From Alteromonas abrolhosensis (GTDB lineage: Bacteria > Pseudomonadota > Gammaproteobacteria > Enterobacterales > Alteromonadaceae): DNA of 64,000 nucleotides. This document shows positions 44,176 through 53,328 of this stretch, piece after piece. Under the pieces are notes generated by a model. The model saw only the letters and a program-made list of their open reading frames with translations, had not been told where the DNA came from and ran no database searches. Every line of letters begins with the position of its first letter. The stretch's first letter is position 1. The position numbers and the translations under genes are program-made. The stretch lies in assembly GCF_001953635.1 (NCBI RefSeq), contig NZ_MEJH01000006.1:238923-302922 (forward strand), read 5' to 3'.

Positions 44176-45975
44176 CTAATTGCTGTCGGTTCGGTTACCC
44201 ATATCAATCGACATGGCAATATCATCAAGTATCTCGTTTAGCCCCGTAATTTTTTCGTTAGCAATGAATACGCTCATTTGGGACTCAACCACAATATGGT
44301 CAGAAGACGCTTCATTTTCAAAGGTATTGTCTAGTGCATTCTGTACGCGGTCGAAGAACTGCCTTGCACTTCGTTCTTCAATATTGTGCAGACACAAAAT
44401 AAATTGCTCGGTACCAAACCGCCCTAAAATATCGTTGCCTCGAGTAACATTTTGAAGGGTTTGCGCAATTTGTCGCAACACCAAGTCGCCTTTTGTAGAA
44501 CCCATTTTGCGCGTTATTTCACGAAGGTTACTAATGTCGAATATGGCAATGGCGATGGCTCGGCCTTTTTTCGGCGCATCAAGTTTATTTATTCGAGCAA
44601 TGGCTGAGTCTGCATTAAGTAGCAATGTCACAGGGTCAATCGCTTTGCGCGCTAGGTGCTTTCTGCGAAGCACATAGCCAGTAATACCGCTTACCAGCAA
44701 GAAAATAATGATAGCGGCATAAAGGGTGTTTTTACGCTGATCTTCCGCTTGTTCAATAGCCGATTCCAAGTCATAAATGCGGGTATATAAGTTTGCGGCC
44801 CCTATAACCAGTGACGAGTCTTGAGTAACTTCACGGCGTTTAGTCACTTCTTTAGAATAAATGTCGTGCGCCTCTTTCGCCTTCTCTAGATCCTGTAGCG
44901 CTATATACATAGACACATTAAAGCTCAGGTAGTCTAAGTTTGAATGAAACACTGGAGGTATGGCGTCGTCACTTAGTGCTTCGATACCTGAAATATATTG
45001 CTTAATACAGGCTAGATCGTTCTCGACCAGACAAATTTCGGCTTTATGCCAGTTTACAAGTAGCTCGCCTAATGAACTTGATATATTTGAAGAGGCCTTT
45101 TCCAAATCGGGGAGCGTATAGGCTAACTTGTTGTAGTCTTGCGTTTTTCGATAATAAATAGACAGTGCATACTGATAGAGAAAGTTAGTAAGTGGTGTGT
45201 CTATTTCATTATTAAGCGAGCCTAGTTCTAGAATGCTTTGGTAGGCGCGCTCGGTTTGGCCGCTGCTTAGCAATGACACAATGGCGCTAATAAGAATACT
45301 TACCTTATTACTGCCTTCATATACTTGCAGCCCCATTTCATGAGCTTTTAAATATTGTTCGGCGGCTAATGCGTGTTGCTCCAAACCGGCATAAAGCAAG
45401 CCAATAGAATTATGGATATGTGCTAATTCGCCAGGGCTTCCATTGTTGGAGTAACGCTTAAGCACACCAAACATCTTGCCTAATCTTATTTCAGGAGACG
45501 TAGTTTCCGAGCAATAGCTAATAAGTCCTAAAGAAGAGCTGGTAAAGATATCGCTGTGGCGCTCTGGCGATGAGAGTTCTTGGGCTTGCTGGTAGTACTT
45601 ACAGCGGGCTGGATTTTCTCTGGCGTCGTATGAAAAGCCAATTTGATAAATAGCAGACGCAAACGCATAAGAGCTTTCATCAATGTCATTTTGCATGATC
45701 GCTTTAAGCAGCATGGTTTCAGCTTCTTCGTATTTCCCCCGGCAAATTAAAAACTGCCCTTTGGCTACGGTTAACGCGAAACGCTGTTGCGAAGTAAGCG
45801 ACTCTAGCGCGAGTGTGTCTTCAAGTTCAGGAAATAGAGACTGGTTAGGACAGTCATAAGAAGGTGTGCGTACCTTTTCGATAACGGCATCGATATTGTC
45901 GTTTGCCAATGCAGCAAAAGAAGCTAGCGCAACGCTCAAGAAAGAGAATACTGTTAAGGATAACCTTTGAACCAT
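44176..45975 (-). CDS. TPR-containing membrane protein with degenerate GGDEF domain
   Basis: A 599-residue protein from the Met at 45975, which starts a clear signal peptide (MVQRLSLTVFSF... ending LANDN). The periplasmic part (to about residue 420) is TPR-like helical; one membrane span (about IIFLLVSGITGYVL) follows; the C-terminal cytoplasmic domain is of GGDEF type (DPVTLLLNADSA, FDISNLREI, GDLVLRQIA). The signature loop reads RFGTEQF instead of GGDEF, so the active-site residues are replaced and diguanylate cyclase activity is unlikely. It may bind GTP or act by protein contact. Confidence 0.8.
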   Translation of the reverse strand: MVQRLSLTVFSFLSVALASFAALANDNIDAVIEKVRTPSYDCPNQSLFPELEDTLALESLTSQQRFALTVAKGQFLICRGKYEEAETMLLKAIMQNDIDESSYAFASAIYQIGFSYDARENPARCKYYQQAQELSSPERHSDIFTSSSLGLISYCSETTSPEIRLGKMFGVLKRYSNNGSPGELAHIHNSIGLLYAGLEQHALAAEQYLKAHEMGLQVYEGSNKVSILISAIVSLLSSGQTERAYQSILELGSLNNEIDTPLTNFLYQYALSIYYRKTQDYNKLAYTLPDLEKASSNISSSLGELLVNWHKAEICLVENDLACIKQYISGIEALSDDAIPPVFHSNLDYLSFNVSMYIALQDLEKAKEAHDIYSKEVTKRREVTQDSSLVIGAANLYTRIYDLESAIEQAEDQRKNTLYAAIIIFLLVSGITGYVLRRKHLARKAIDPVTLLLNADSAIARINKLDAPKKGRAIAIAIFDISNLREITRKMGSTKGDLVLRQIAQTLQNVTRGNDILGRFGTEQFILCLHNIEERSARQFFDRVQNALDNTFENEASSDHIVVESQMSVFIANEKITGLNEILDDIAMSIDMGNRTDSN

Positions 45976-46131
45976 GAGAAATAACGTTTTTGTTTTTTCT
46001 TCATAATATCGATTTGAACCCCGAACTACTACACGGAGCACCTAAAAGTTAGCTATTTTTTGTATCTTAATGCGTCTACTGTTTTCTAATCGTTAAGCTA
46101 GGTAAGCACGTGTATGTATTTGCAATGCCTG

Positions 46132-47025
46132 CTAGTGGGCAGGCGACCCAAAACTAACCAAAATTGCCACTCCAACCAAGGCAACCGCAGACCATACAAT
46201 AGTTGCCTTGGTAGCACGTTCTCCAAGTACCCACGCAACCCCTAGCGACATTAATGCGCTTGTAGCAATAAGGGTTTGAACCACGGCCGCTTTTGCATAG
46301 GCAAACGCAAACATTTGTAGGTAAATAGCAGCAGTAGTGCCAAGTAACGTGGCTAACACAAAAGCGGGCCATACCCGTTTTCCGCTGTCGTTTTCATAGT
46401 TAATAACGGGCATGTAACGTGTTTTGGTTAGGGCTATAAGCGGCACCACAAATACCATACCGCCCACAAGGCGCAAGAACGCAGCGCTGGCCGCGTCAAT
46501 TTCACCGGCACTTAAAATGTCGCGGCTAACTACGGCACCAACCGCCTGACATAACGCCGCGCCCACACCATACAAATAGCCACTGGTTGCAAACACGTGT
46601 GTAGTGCTGCGTTTGCGTACCTTTATAACCATATCCACCGAGAATAGCACCACAGCAACGCCAACCCACTGCTGCCAGGTAATCCATTCGCCAATAAACG
46701 CCATAGCAAAAAGGGCAGTGAATAAAGGCGCAAGGGTTTCGGCTACCAACACTGCTTGGCTATCGCCAATACTTTGTAAGGCTTTAAAAAAGCAAGTGTC
46801 GCCAATGCCTATACCAATAAGCCCGCTAAGCAATAACCAAAAAACAGCATGAGTGCTAAGCCCCGTAGGCTGAACTACCACTAAAACCACTGCCAAAATG
46901 GCAATAGAAATAAGCCCCTTCCAAAAGTTCATGGTAAGCGGCGAAAAAGCATTACCTGTTCCACGGAATAAACGTGCAGCAATTGCCCAACAAAGCGCTG
47001 TACCTAGCGCAGCAAAAACACCCAT
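46132..47025 (-). CDS. EamA/DMT-family permease
   Basis: A 297-residue inner-membrane protein with ten hydrophobic spans in two EamA halves (GTALCWAIAARLFRG early and GVGAALCQAVGAVVSRD in the second half). The drug/metabolite transporter superfamily exports or exchanges small metabolites; substrate cannot be told. Monocistronic. Confidence 0.85.
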   Translation of the reverse strand: MGVFAALGTALCWAIAARLFRGTGNAFSPLTMNFWKGLISIAILAVVLVVVQPTGLSTHAVFWLLLSGLIGIGIGDTCFFKALQSIGDSQAVLVAETLAPLFTALFAMAFIGEWITWQQWVGVAVVLFSVDMVIKVRKRSTTHVFATSGYLYGVGAALCQAVGAVVSRDILSAGEIDAASAAFLRLVGGMVFVVPLIALTKTRYMPVINYENDSGKRVWPAFVLATLLGTTAAIYLQMFAFAYAKAAVVQTLIATSALMSLGVAWVLGERATKATIVWSAVALVGVAILVSFGSPAH

Positions 47026-47305
47026 AAATTACCTGTTAAAACTTTGCCCAAAAACGCTGGGGCAAATAAGTAGCCTGTCAAAAAGAGCGGCTATGCTAAT
47101 GCAAGGTGTGGGCAGGGTAAACTTAAATCACATCAGTAGTTTTTAATTAAATATATTGAAGCCTTAAGCAAACGTAACTGAAGGCTAAAGGCATTCGTGG
47201 CATTATGTTGGCGATAAGGTTAATGAGTAAGAATAGCACTGCATTATTATGAGCAGGGGCTTACTAAATCCAGTAACAACAGCGAAGTAAAAGGGCTAAA
47301 AAAGC

Positions 47306-47824
47306 GTGAGTATTGAGCAGATGAACTTAACCGGCGTTAAAGGTGTAATATTCGATTTAGACGGCACCTTGGTAGAGTCTAGCCTTAACTTTACACAAAT
47401 GCGCGCAGATGTAGGCTGCCCACAGCAAGAAGACATTCTTACCTTTGTAAATGCCCTAAGCTGCGCTAAAACCAAAGCCAATGCTCACCGCGCTATTTTG
47501 CAGCACGAACTGGACGACGCGCAAAATGCCAAGTGGTTACCCATTGGCAAAGCCATGGTAGAAAAGGTGCAGGCACACAAACTCCCCATGGCGATAGTTA
47601 CCCGCAACTGCCGCCAAGCCACCGCCATTAAGGTAGCCAATAACGGCATACCTATCGATTACGTACTTACCCGCGAAGATGCCCCAGCCAAGCCCGACCC
47701 AACCGCATTATTGATGGTGGCGAACACATGGCAGCTTCAACCGGAAGACTGCCTGTATGTAGGCGACTTTATTTATGACCAGCAAGCCGCCGAGAATGCT
47801 GGGATGAGGTGGTTTTTGGTTTAG
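47306..47824 (+). CDS. HAD-superfamily phosphatase
   Basis: A 172-residue HAD hydrolase with IFDLDGTLVE (motif I), IVTRN (motif II), KPDPTAL (motif III) and YVGDFIYDQQAAENAG (motif IV). Small cap, so a phosphoglycolate-phosphatase-like or nucleotide phosphatase; substrate unknown. Start is a GTG at 47306 (AAGGG upstream) or the ATG at 47321. Its last 4 bases overlap the stop of the minus-strand peptide gene. Confidence 0.82.
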   Translation: MSIEQMNLTGVKGVIFDLDGTLVESSLNFTQMRADVGCPQQEDILTFVNALSCAKTKANAHRAILQHELDDAQNAKWLPIGKAMVEKVQAHKLPMAIVTRNCRQATAIKVANNGIPIDYVLTREDAPAKPDPTALLMVANTWQLQPEDCLYVGDFIYDQQAAENAGMRWFLV

Positions 47825-47979
47825 ATATCGACCTTATGTCCTGACGGTGGGGTTGGTATTTCAGGTAAGATCATCACTAAATCCTCTTCTCTAAAATAGG
47901 AATATCCAGTTCCGCCATATACTTTAGTATATTCTACCTCGCTCAACTCTTGCATGTTTATATTTTGTTCGATAATCAT
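47821..47979 (-). CDS. 52-residue peptide precursor with double-glycine leader
   Basis: A short gene with a good AAGGGA 8 bases before its ATG at 47979. The N-terminal part ends in ELSEVEYTKVYGG, the pattern of double-glycine leaders (hydrophobic residues at regular spacing before GG) cleaved by C39 peptidase/ABC exporters in bacteriocins and peptide pheromones. Cleavage after GG (residues 22-23) would release a 29-residue acidic peptide beginning TGYSYF, with a proline-rich PEIPTPPSG tail and no cysteine. No C39 exporter is seen in the window. It is divergent from a hybrid sensor kinase gene, 68 bp away, which may sense or regulate it. Function is inferred from the leader only. Confidence 0.65.
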   Translation of the reverse strand: MIIEQNINMQELSEVEYTKVYGGTGYSYFREEDLVMILPEIPTPPSGHKVDI

Positions 47980-48047
47980 AGTCAGTTCCCTTTAAATTAG
48001 ATTGATATTGCCTAAAAGCGCTGAAAGATTAACAAGGCTACTGACAT

Positions 48048-51000
48048 ATGGATTTGCAGTTGAAGACAAAAAATAGATTCAATGAAGAATTTTTGGTACT
48101 TGGCGCAATATTGATATTTTTCTGTCTCATTTTCTCAAATAACGCCAAAGCTCTCGGCGTTACGCTAAATGGTAAAACCAAGTTTGCAGGTGTTCCCGCC
48201 GGGATTATTAGGGATATTGAAGTTGTGGGCGACGCAGTCTATATCGCATCTGAAAATGGTGTTTTTAAGTATCTTGGCGGGCAGTCTGAAAAAGTAAGCT
48301 ATGGCTCATCTCTAAGTGACAGAGGTACAGTTTCAGACCTTTATTTTGATGGCGAGGTTACGCTATGGATTGTTGAATTTGGAGTGGGAGTTTACAAGCT
48401 GAACGTGGAAACTGGCATAGCAGAAAGTTTTCACAGAGAAAGCAAATGGCCCAAATACGCCTGGAAAATAGGGGTTCTAGATCAACACGTTGTAGTGTCT
48501 CTTATAAAGGGAATTATTGTTGTTGATAAAGAATCGGGGCAACTACAGAAATGGGCATCCAATATTGGCGTTGGAAATGTAGAAGACGTTTTGTCGCTCT
48601 CAGTTTCAAATCACGGAATAGTATATTTAGCATCGAGAGACGGGCTGATAATAGTTGATTCGGAAAAAAAAGTTAGTGAAATAATAACTATCAATAGTTC
48701 GTTAAGCCGTCTCTCCTCTGTTGAGTCCGTTTCAACACACGACTCAATTGTTTATATCGGCGGTAAAGAGGGGGTTTATGCTTGGGATAAGTCAACTCAG
48801 AATAAATCCTTTTATCCATTTGAATCCCAAGAATCTTTTGGGCCCGTCTCTGATATACATGTCACACAAGAAGGTAGACTATTTGTCGCATCAGGCGGTC
48901 TATTCGAAGTAAAGGCAGGAAAAATAATTAAGCCTGACTTTATGTTGCCTCTAATAACGTCAGAGGGAATAAAGAGCATTGTCAAAATTGCAGAATTACT
49001 TTCAGGAGAGTTACTACTCGCCTCTTCGCAATTAGGGTTGGTGTCTATCACTCGGTCCCATGAATCTATAAACCTTATTCATCAAAAAGAACAAGTATTA
49101 AGGAGAAATATCAAATCTTTTGGGAGCAGTGAGGATTTTGGGTTTGCTGTACGTACCAAAGACGAAAGCTTTCTAATCAATTTAGAAACTGGAGAGCTTA
49201 CTCCCTCAAATTTTTGGGATAAGAATAGCTGCATAGATGGGAAATTGAACGAGGCACTTTCGAGTGCTGCGACAGCTAGTAAGGGGTATGACTACTGTAG
49301 CTCTGATATTTCACACGTTATCAATACCACTGATTCTCGAGTTTATTTCTACCATGATGACGGAGAGGCAGCGTCTTATAGCATTATTGAAGATGGCTTG
49401 ATTGTCGATGAAATACCAGCTCCCAAACAGATGCTCAGCTCGTTATTAACTACATCCGGTGAAATAGCGGGCTTCGATGCTAACAGTAATTTCCATATTC
49501 AAATGTCTAAATTCAACTGGAAGTCAATTTCTCCTGACGAAGGAAATTGGGTTGGGCTAACTTGTTTAATGGAGTTGGAGAATTCTTTTTTACTCTGTAC
49601 ATCGGGGCAAGGAGTTAAGTCGATTGATAAGCGTACCGGGAAAATTGCTTCATCAGCTTTACTTAAAGGAACGGGTGCTAGGTTCATCAGGGGAGCACTG
49701 TTAAGTTCAAATAACAATTTATGGTTTTTGACTAATATGGGGCTCTTTGTCAAAACAGTGGATGGGAATTTAATTTCTTTTAATGACAATGATGGAATTT
49801 TCGATACTGACTTTGAATATCGAGGCATAAATGAATTGGGAAGTCGCTTAATTATCCTAGGCGATAAGTATTCGTATTTAATTGATGAAACGAAAGCCAT
49901 ATCTGCTATGAAGGCAAAGGAAGGTATCAAGAGTCGAGTCGTGATCACTCGTATTCAATGGATGACGAAAGATTTCGAGTCGCAAGCGCTACTTCCAAAA
50001 ACTGGAGAATCTATCCGTCCCATTATACTGGAGAATGACTTTGATACCTTTTCTGTGGATATTAGAACAAACAGTTTTTCAGATAATGATACTCAAAAAA
50101 TAGCGTATCGAATTATAGGTATAGATAATGAATGGAAAGTACATCCTTTATCGCAAGCTTTTCTAACCTTATCAGACCTAGATTCTGGCAGTTATGAGTT
50201 TCAAGCGAAGGTTAAAGGTGATGGAAACCCCATATCTTCGGTAATTTTCGAAGTAAAGCCGCCAATTTATCTGCAAAAGTATGCATTCGTAAGTTACTTC
50301 ATTTTCGCTTTAGCTCTTTTTGCAGCCTATAAATTGAACTATTTGACGATGGTTTGGGGTTACTTCAAAACAACCAAAGCCTACAACCATCTTACCCGCT
50401 ACGAAATAACAGATGGGCAATCAAAATTTGAAAAAATGCTCCGTAGTAAAGAGCGATTCATTAACGAAATCACGCACGAACTTCGCACGCCTATTCAACT
50501 CATCAACGGTTCGTTAGAAAACATGTCTCATACATCCAATTTAGCGAGTAAAGAACTAATTTGCGTTCAGGACAACATGAAGAGGGTTGAGCAGTTAGTA
50601 AATCAAATGAACCAAGATGTGCCTAAGGCTTCGGCTGCTGCCGACTACTACAGGTCTTACTCACCAGATAATATAAAGTTTATCGCATTATCATTGGAGC
50701 CATTAGCTAAGCAGAAAAGACAGAGCTTAGAGGTGCGCATTAAGGGGAAAAAAGAGATTTCCCTTATTAATGACAGTTTAGAGAAAATCTTGGCAAACTT
50801 AATTCAAAACGCAATTAGGTTCACTCCAGAGCTTGGCACGATAAAAGTCGTCGCTACACAAGATAGCAAAATGCTTAAAATTATCGTAAGTGACGATGGA
50901 GAAGGAATCGAAGACCATCTACAAAATAAAGTATTCGAAAGGTTTACCAAAGGGAGCGGCGAACACGAAGGTCTTGGCATCGGTTTAGCAATGGTCAAAA

Positions 51001-51929
51001 CTTTAGTTGAATTGAACCAAGGTGAAATTGCTTTAGAGAGTCAAAAAGGTGTTGGAACAAAAGTTACCGTCACTTTACCCATTGACGATATTGAATACGT
51101 AAATTCACATGCTGAAAAATTGTCACCAGCAAACGCTAAGTCGAATAAAAAATCACTATTAATTGTTGATGATAGCAGAGAGTTTCGCTCTTATTTATTT
51201 GATATGTTTTCTAGCAAGTATCGCTGTCTAGTCGCGCGAAATGGTGTTCAGGCGCTAGATGTCATGCAGCACTACTTGGTCGATTTAGTCATCACTGATC
51301 AAATGATGCACGAAATGGATGGACTGAGTTTAACAAAAGCAATTCGCAGTAATACTAGCTATGCCAATATCCCTATACTTATGCTAACCGCTGAAACAGG
51401 GGCTGAACTAGAAAAATCAGCATTAGAAGAGAAGGTGGATTATTTCTTGGCAAAGCCAGCATCTAATGAGGAAATTACTCTTAGGGTTGAGCATTTGCTG
51501 TCGGTCAGAGAAGCAAAAGAACGAGAAGAAGAGGAAAGTGAAGAGCCAGCATTTAAGTTCGGATGCCTGAAAATTCCCGAGTTTGATAACGAAAAGGATA
51601 TGGCGTTCTATTTAAATTTTATCGCTGTATTGGAAAAGAACTATCACAATGAGTCATTCAATAGAGATCAGGCAGCCTCGCAGTTATTGATAAGTCCAAG
51701 AAGCTTGAACCGACGAATGTCAGAGTTGTTTGACTACAACTTTAGCGAGTTTCTTTCACGCTTTAGAATTGAGAAATCCATTCCGTTATTACTCGAGGGC
51801 AATAGCATTCTAAATACCTGTTTAGACGTAGGGTTTGGTACCGCGGCTTACTTTTCTACGTCCTTTAAAAAGGTCATGAACTTACCGCCCAAAAAGTTTG
51901 TGGAACAATACAATAAAACAGTAGCGTAA
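48048..51929 (+). CDS. One-protein hybrid two-component regulator (propeller, Y_Y_Y, kinase, receiver, AraC)
   Basis: A 1293-residue sensor-regulator. In order: N-terminal hydrophobic signal/anchor (about 15-35), a large periplasmic two-component-regulator propeller region (to about 630), a Y_Y_Y domain (about 660-740, IAYRIIGIDNEWKVHP), one membrane span (about 745-765), HisKA with H810 in ITHELRTP, HATPase (NLIQNAIRF, DDGEGI, LGIGLAMVK), receiver with D1084 in ITDQMM, and an AraC-type DNA-binding domain at the end. Such proteins sense outside ligands, usually oligosaccharides, and directly switch nearby genes. The neighbours here are not polysaccharide genes but a peptide gene with a GG leader. 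Confidence 0.9.
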   Translation: MDLQLKTKNRFNEEFLVLGAILIFFCLIFSNNAKALGVTLNGKTKFAGVPAGIIRDIEVVGDAVYIASENGVFKYLGGQSEKVSYGSSLSDRGTVSDLYFDGEVTLWIVEFGVGVYKLNVETGIAESFHRESKWPKYAWKIGVLDQHVVVSLIKGIIVVDKESGQLQKWASNIGVGNVEDVLSLSVSNHGIVYLASRDGLIIVDSEKKVSEIITINSSLSRLSSVESVSTHDSIVYIGGKEGVYAWDKSTQNKSFYPFESQESFGPVSDIHVTQEGRLFVASGGLFEVKAGKIIKPDFMLPLITSEGIKSIVKIAELLSGELLLASSQLGLVSITRSHESINLIHQKEQVLRRNIKSFGSSEDFGFAVRTKDESFLINLETGELTPSNFWDKNSCIDGKLNEALSSAATASKGYDYCSSDISHVINTTDSRVYFYHDDGEAASYSIIEDGLIVDEIPAPKQMLSSLLTTSGEIAGFDANSNFHIQMSKFNWKSISPDEGNWVGLTCLMELENSFLLCTSGQGVKSIDKRTGKIASSALLKGTGARFIRGALLSSNNNLWFLTNMGLFVKTVDGNLISFNDNDGIFDTDFEYRGINELGSRLIILGDKYSYLIDETKAISAMKAKEGIKSRVVITRIQWMTKDFESQALLPKTGESIRPIILENDFDTFSVDIRTNSFSDNDTQKIAYRIIGIDNEWKVHPLSQAFLTLSDLDSGSYEFQAKVKGDGNPISSVIFEVKPPIYLQKYAFVSYFIFALALFAAYKLNYLTMVWGYFKTTKAYNHLTRYEITDGQSKFEKMLRSKERFINEITHELRTPIQLINGSLENMSHTSNLASKELICVQDNMKRVEQLVNQMNQDVPKASAAADYYRSYSPDNIKFIALSLEPLAKQKRQSLEVRIKGKKEISLINDSLEKILANLIQNAIRFTPELGTIKVVATQDSKMLKIIVSDDGEGIEDHLQNKVFERFTKGSGEHEGLGIGLAMVKTLVELNQGEIALESQKGVGTKVTVTLPIDDIEYVNSHAEKLSPANAKSNKKSLLIVDDSREFRSYLFDMFSSKYRCLVARNGVQALDVMQHYLVDLVITDQMMHEMDGLSLTKAIRSNTSYANIPILMLTAETGAELEKSALEEKVDYFLAKPASNEEITLRVEHLLSVREAKEREEEESEEPAFKFGCLKIPEFDNEKDMAFYLNFIAVLEKNYHNESFNRDQAASQLLISPRSLNRRMSELFDYNFSEFLSRFRIEKSIPLLLEGNSILNTCLDVGFGTAAYFSTSFKKVMNLPPKKFVEQYNKTVA

Positions 51930-51947
51930 AGATAAAACCTAACGGAA

Positions 51948-52271
51948 CTAAATATACCTACGCCTTTCCGCCAAAAAGCCAATCAACAGAAACGATGCTA
52001 CATAGCCTGCACCTTGGTACTGCCAGGGTAAGTAGGCTAGGGTGTGTTTTAAGAACGGTGCGCCGTACAAGGTTAGTGCACCATAGCCAAAGGCACACAG
52101 CACTACAAACAAACTAACGCGAATGGTGAAATGGTAAGGTGCCAGTATGCGTTTCACATGGCCGTTAATCAGGTCGCCGTACACCACTAAAATAGTAGCC
52201 ATAAGCATAATGCTCATTTCGGTGTAATACGGGCTTAAGGCGCGAGAAAGGGCACTGAAAAGTTCACTCAT
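51948..52271 (-). CDS. Small membrane protein, DUF3392-like
   Basis: A 107-residue protein with three or four hydrophobic segments (about 19-35, 46-66, 72-90, 89-102), starting MSELFSALSRALSPYYTEMS. Size, topology and pattern resemble DUF3392 membrane proteins of gammaproteobacteria; identification is from memory of the family pattern. Function unknown. Convergent with the sensor gene, monocistronic. Confidence 0.6.
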   Translation of the reverse strand: MSELFSALSRALSPYYTEMSIMLMATILVVYGDLINGHVKRILAPYHFTIRVSLFVVLCAFGYGALTLYGAPFLKHTLAYLPWQYQGAGYVASFLLIGFLAERRRYI

Positions 52272-52335
52272 AAAATTACTACTATTATGATGTTGTTACT
52301 GTGTGCCCATTATAACCACGTCAAGGTCAAAAGCG

Positions 52336-53274
52336 TTAGCTAACGCCTTTATTAAGTGCGCTTACTGCTTTAAAACCTTGTTCAATAGTGGCAATGCGGT
52401 CGGTGGTTTGATCGCGCTCTACAAATTTATGTTCAATACCGGCTAACTTGCCGTGCGCGAATATCTCTTTAAAGTTAATGGTGCCTGTGCCCACGTCAGC
52501 AAAGCTGCCGTCTTCGGCCATATCTTTTACATGCCAAAGTTTAAAACGGCCTGGGTACTGCTTAAAGTAATCAACGGGGTTTTTACCTGCTTTTACCGTC
52601 CAGTATAAATCCAGCTCCATGGCAACAAGATCAGGGTCGGTCTGAGTTATAAGCACGTCTAATGGTGTCTTACCGTCACGTACTTCAAATTCAAAATCGT
52701 GGTTGTGGTAGGCAAGCGTAATACCTTCTTTCTTACACGCTTCACCGATGGTGCTTAGCTTATCGGCAAGGGCTTGGTATGGCGCAATACCTGTACCGCG
52801 TTGCGCTTCGCTAAGCCAAGGAACTACCAAGTACTTGTGACCAACGGTTTGTGCGTCATCTAAAATTTGAGACAAGTTAGTATCGAACGCGTCTAACTGA
52901 ATATGAGCCGAAGGCGCAGTAAGGCCATTGTCATCAAGCAGTTGCTTAATTTCCTTTGCGCTATGGTCAAAGTAGCCTGCAAATTCCATTTCCGAATAAC
53001 CAACATCAGCGACCAGTTTAAGCGTAGCCGGCACACTTACCTTCATAATATCTCTAAGCGTATAAAGCTGCAGACCAACAGCACTCTTATGCATGCCCTT
53101 CATCATAGCTCCTTTATCACTGCCATGCCCGTGCGCCAAAACAGCAGGAGCGCTCATAGCCGCCAGTAATCCAGACGAATATTTAATGAACTGTCGTCTA
53201 GAAACGTCAGAACCAATGTTGCTGGCCGCGTCTAACATTGCTTTCTTACTTAAGTTTTCTTTACTTAAATTCAC
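52336..53274 (-). CDS. TAT-exported sugar isomerase/epimerase-like TIM-barrel protein
   Basis: A 312-residue protein starting at a GTG at 53274, chosen because AAAAGGAG lies 6-13 bases upstream; an upstream ATG at 53328 overlaps the regulator gene. A twin-arginine signal SRRQFIK (about 25-31) precedes the mature xylose-isomerase-like TIM barrel (VGLQLYTLRDIM, YSEMEFAGY, ELDLYWTVKAG, LWHVKDMAEDG). Export to the periplasm and resemblance to barrel proteins of 3-keto-sugar pathways suggest an isomerase, epimerase or lyase acting on oxidised glycosides. Same direction as the LacI regulator, probably one operon. Confidence 0.82.
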   Translation of the reverse strand: MNLSKENLSKKAMLDAASNIGSDVSRRQFIKYSSGLLAAMSAPAVLAHGHGSDKGAMMKGMHKSAVGLQLYTLRDIMKVSVPATLKLVADVGYSEMEFAGYFDHSAKEIKQLLDDNGLTAPSAHIQLDAFDTNLSQILDDAQTVGHKYLVVPWLSEAQRGTGIAPYQALADKLSTIGEACKKEGITLAYHNHDFEFEVRDGKTPLDVLITQTDPDLVAMELDLYWTVKAGKNPVDYFKQYPGRFKLWHVKDMAEDGSFADVGTGTINFKEIFAHGKLAGIEHKFVERDQTTDRIATIEQGFKAVSALNKGVS

Positions 53275-53328
53275 TGCTTGCTCCTTTTCTGTGGTGGTAC
53301 ATAGGTGATGGCGCGTGGCTATCATCAA

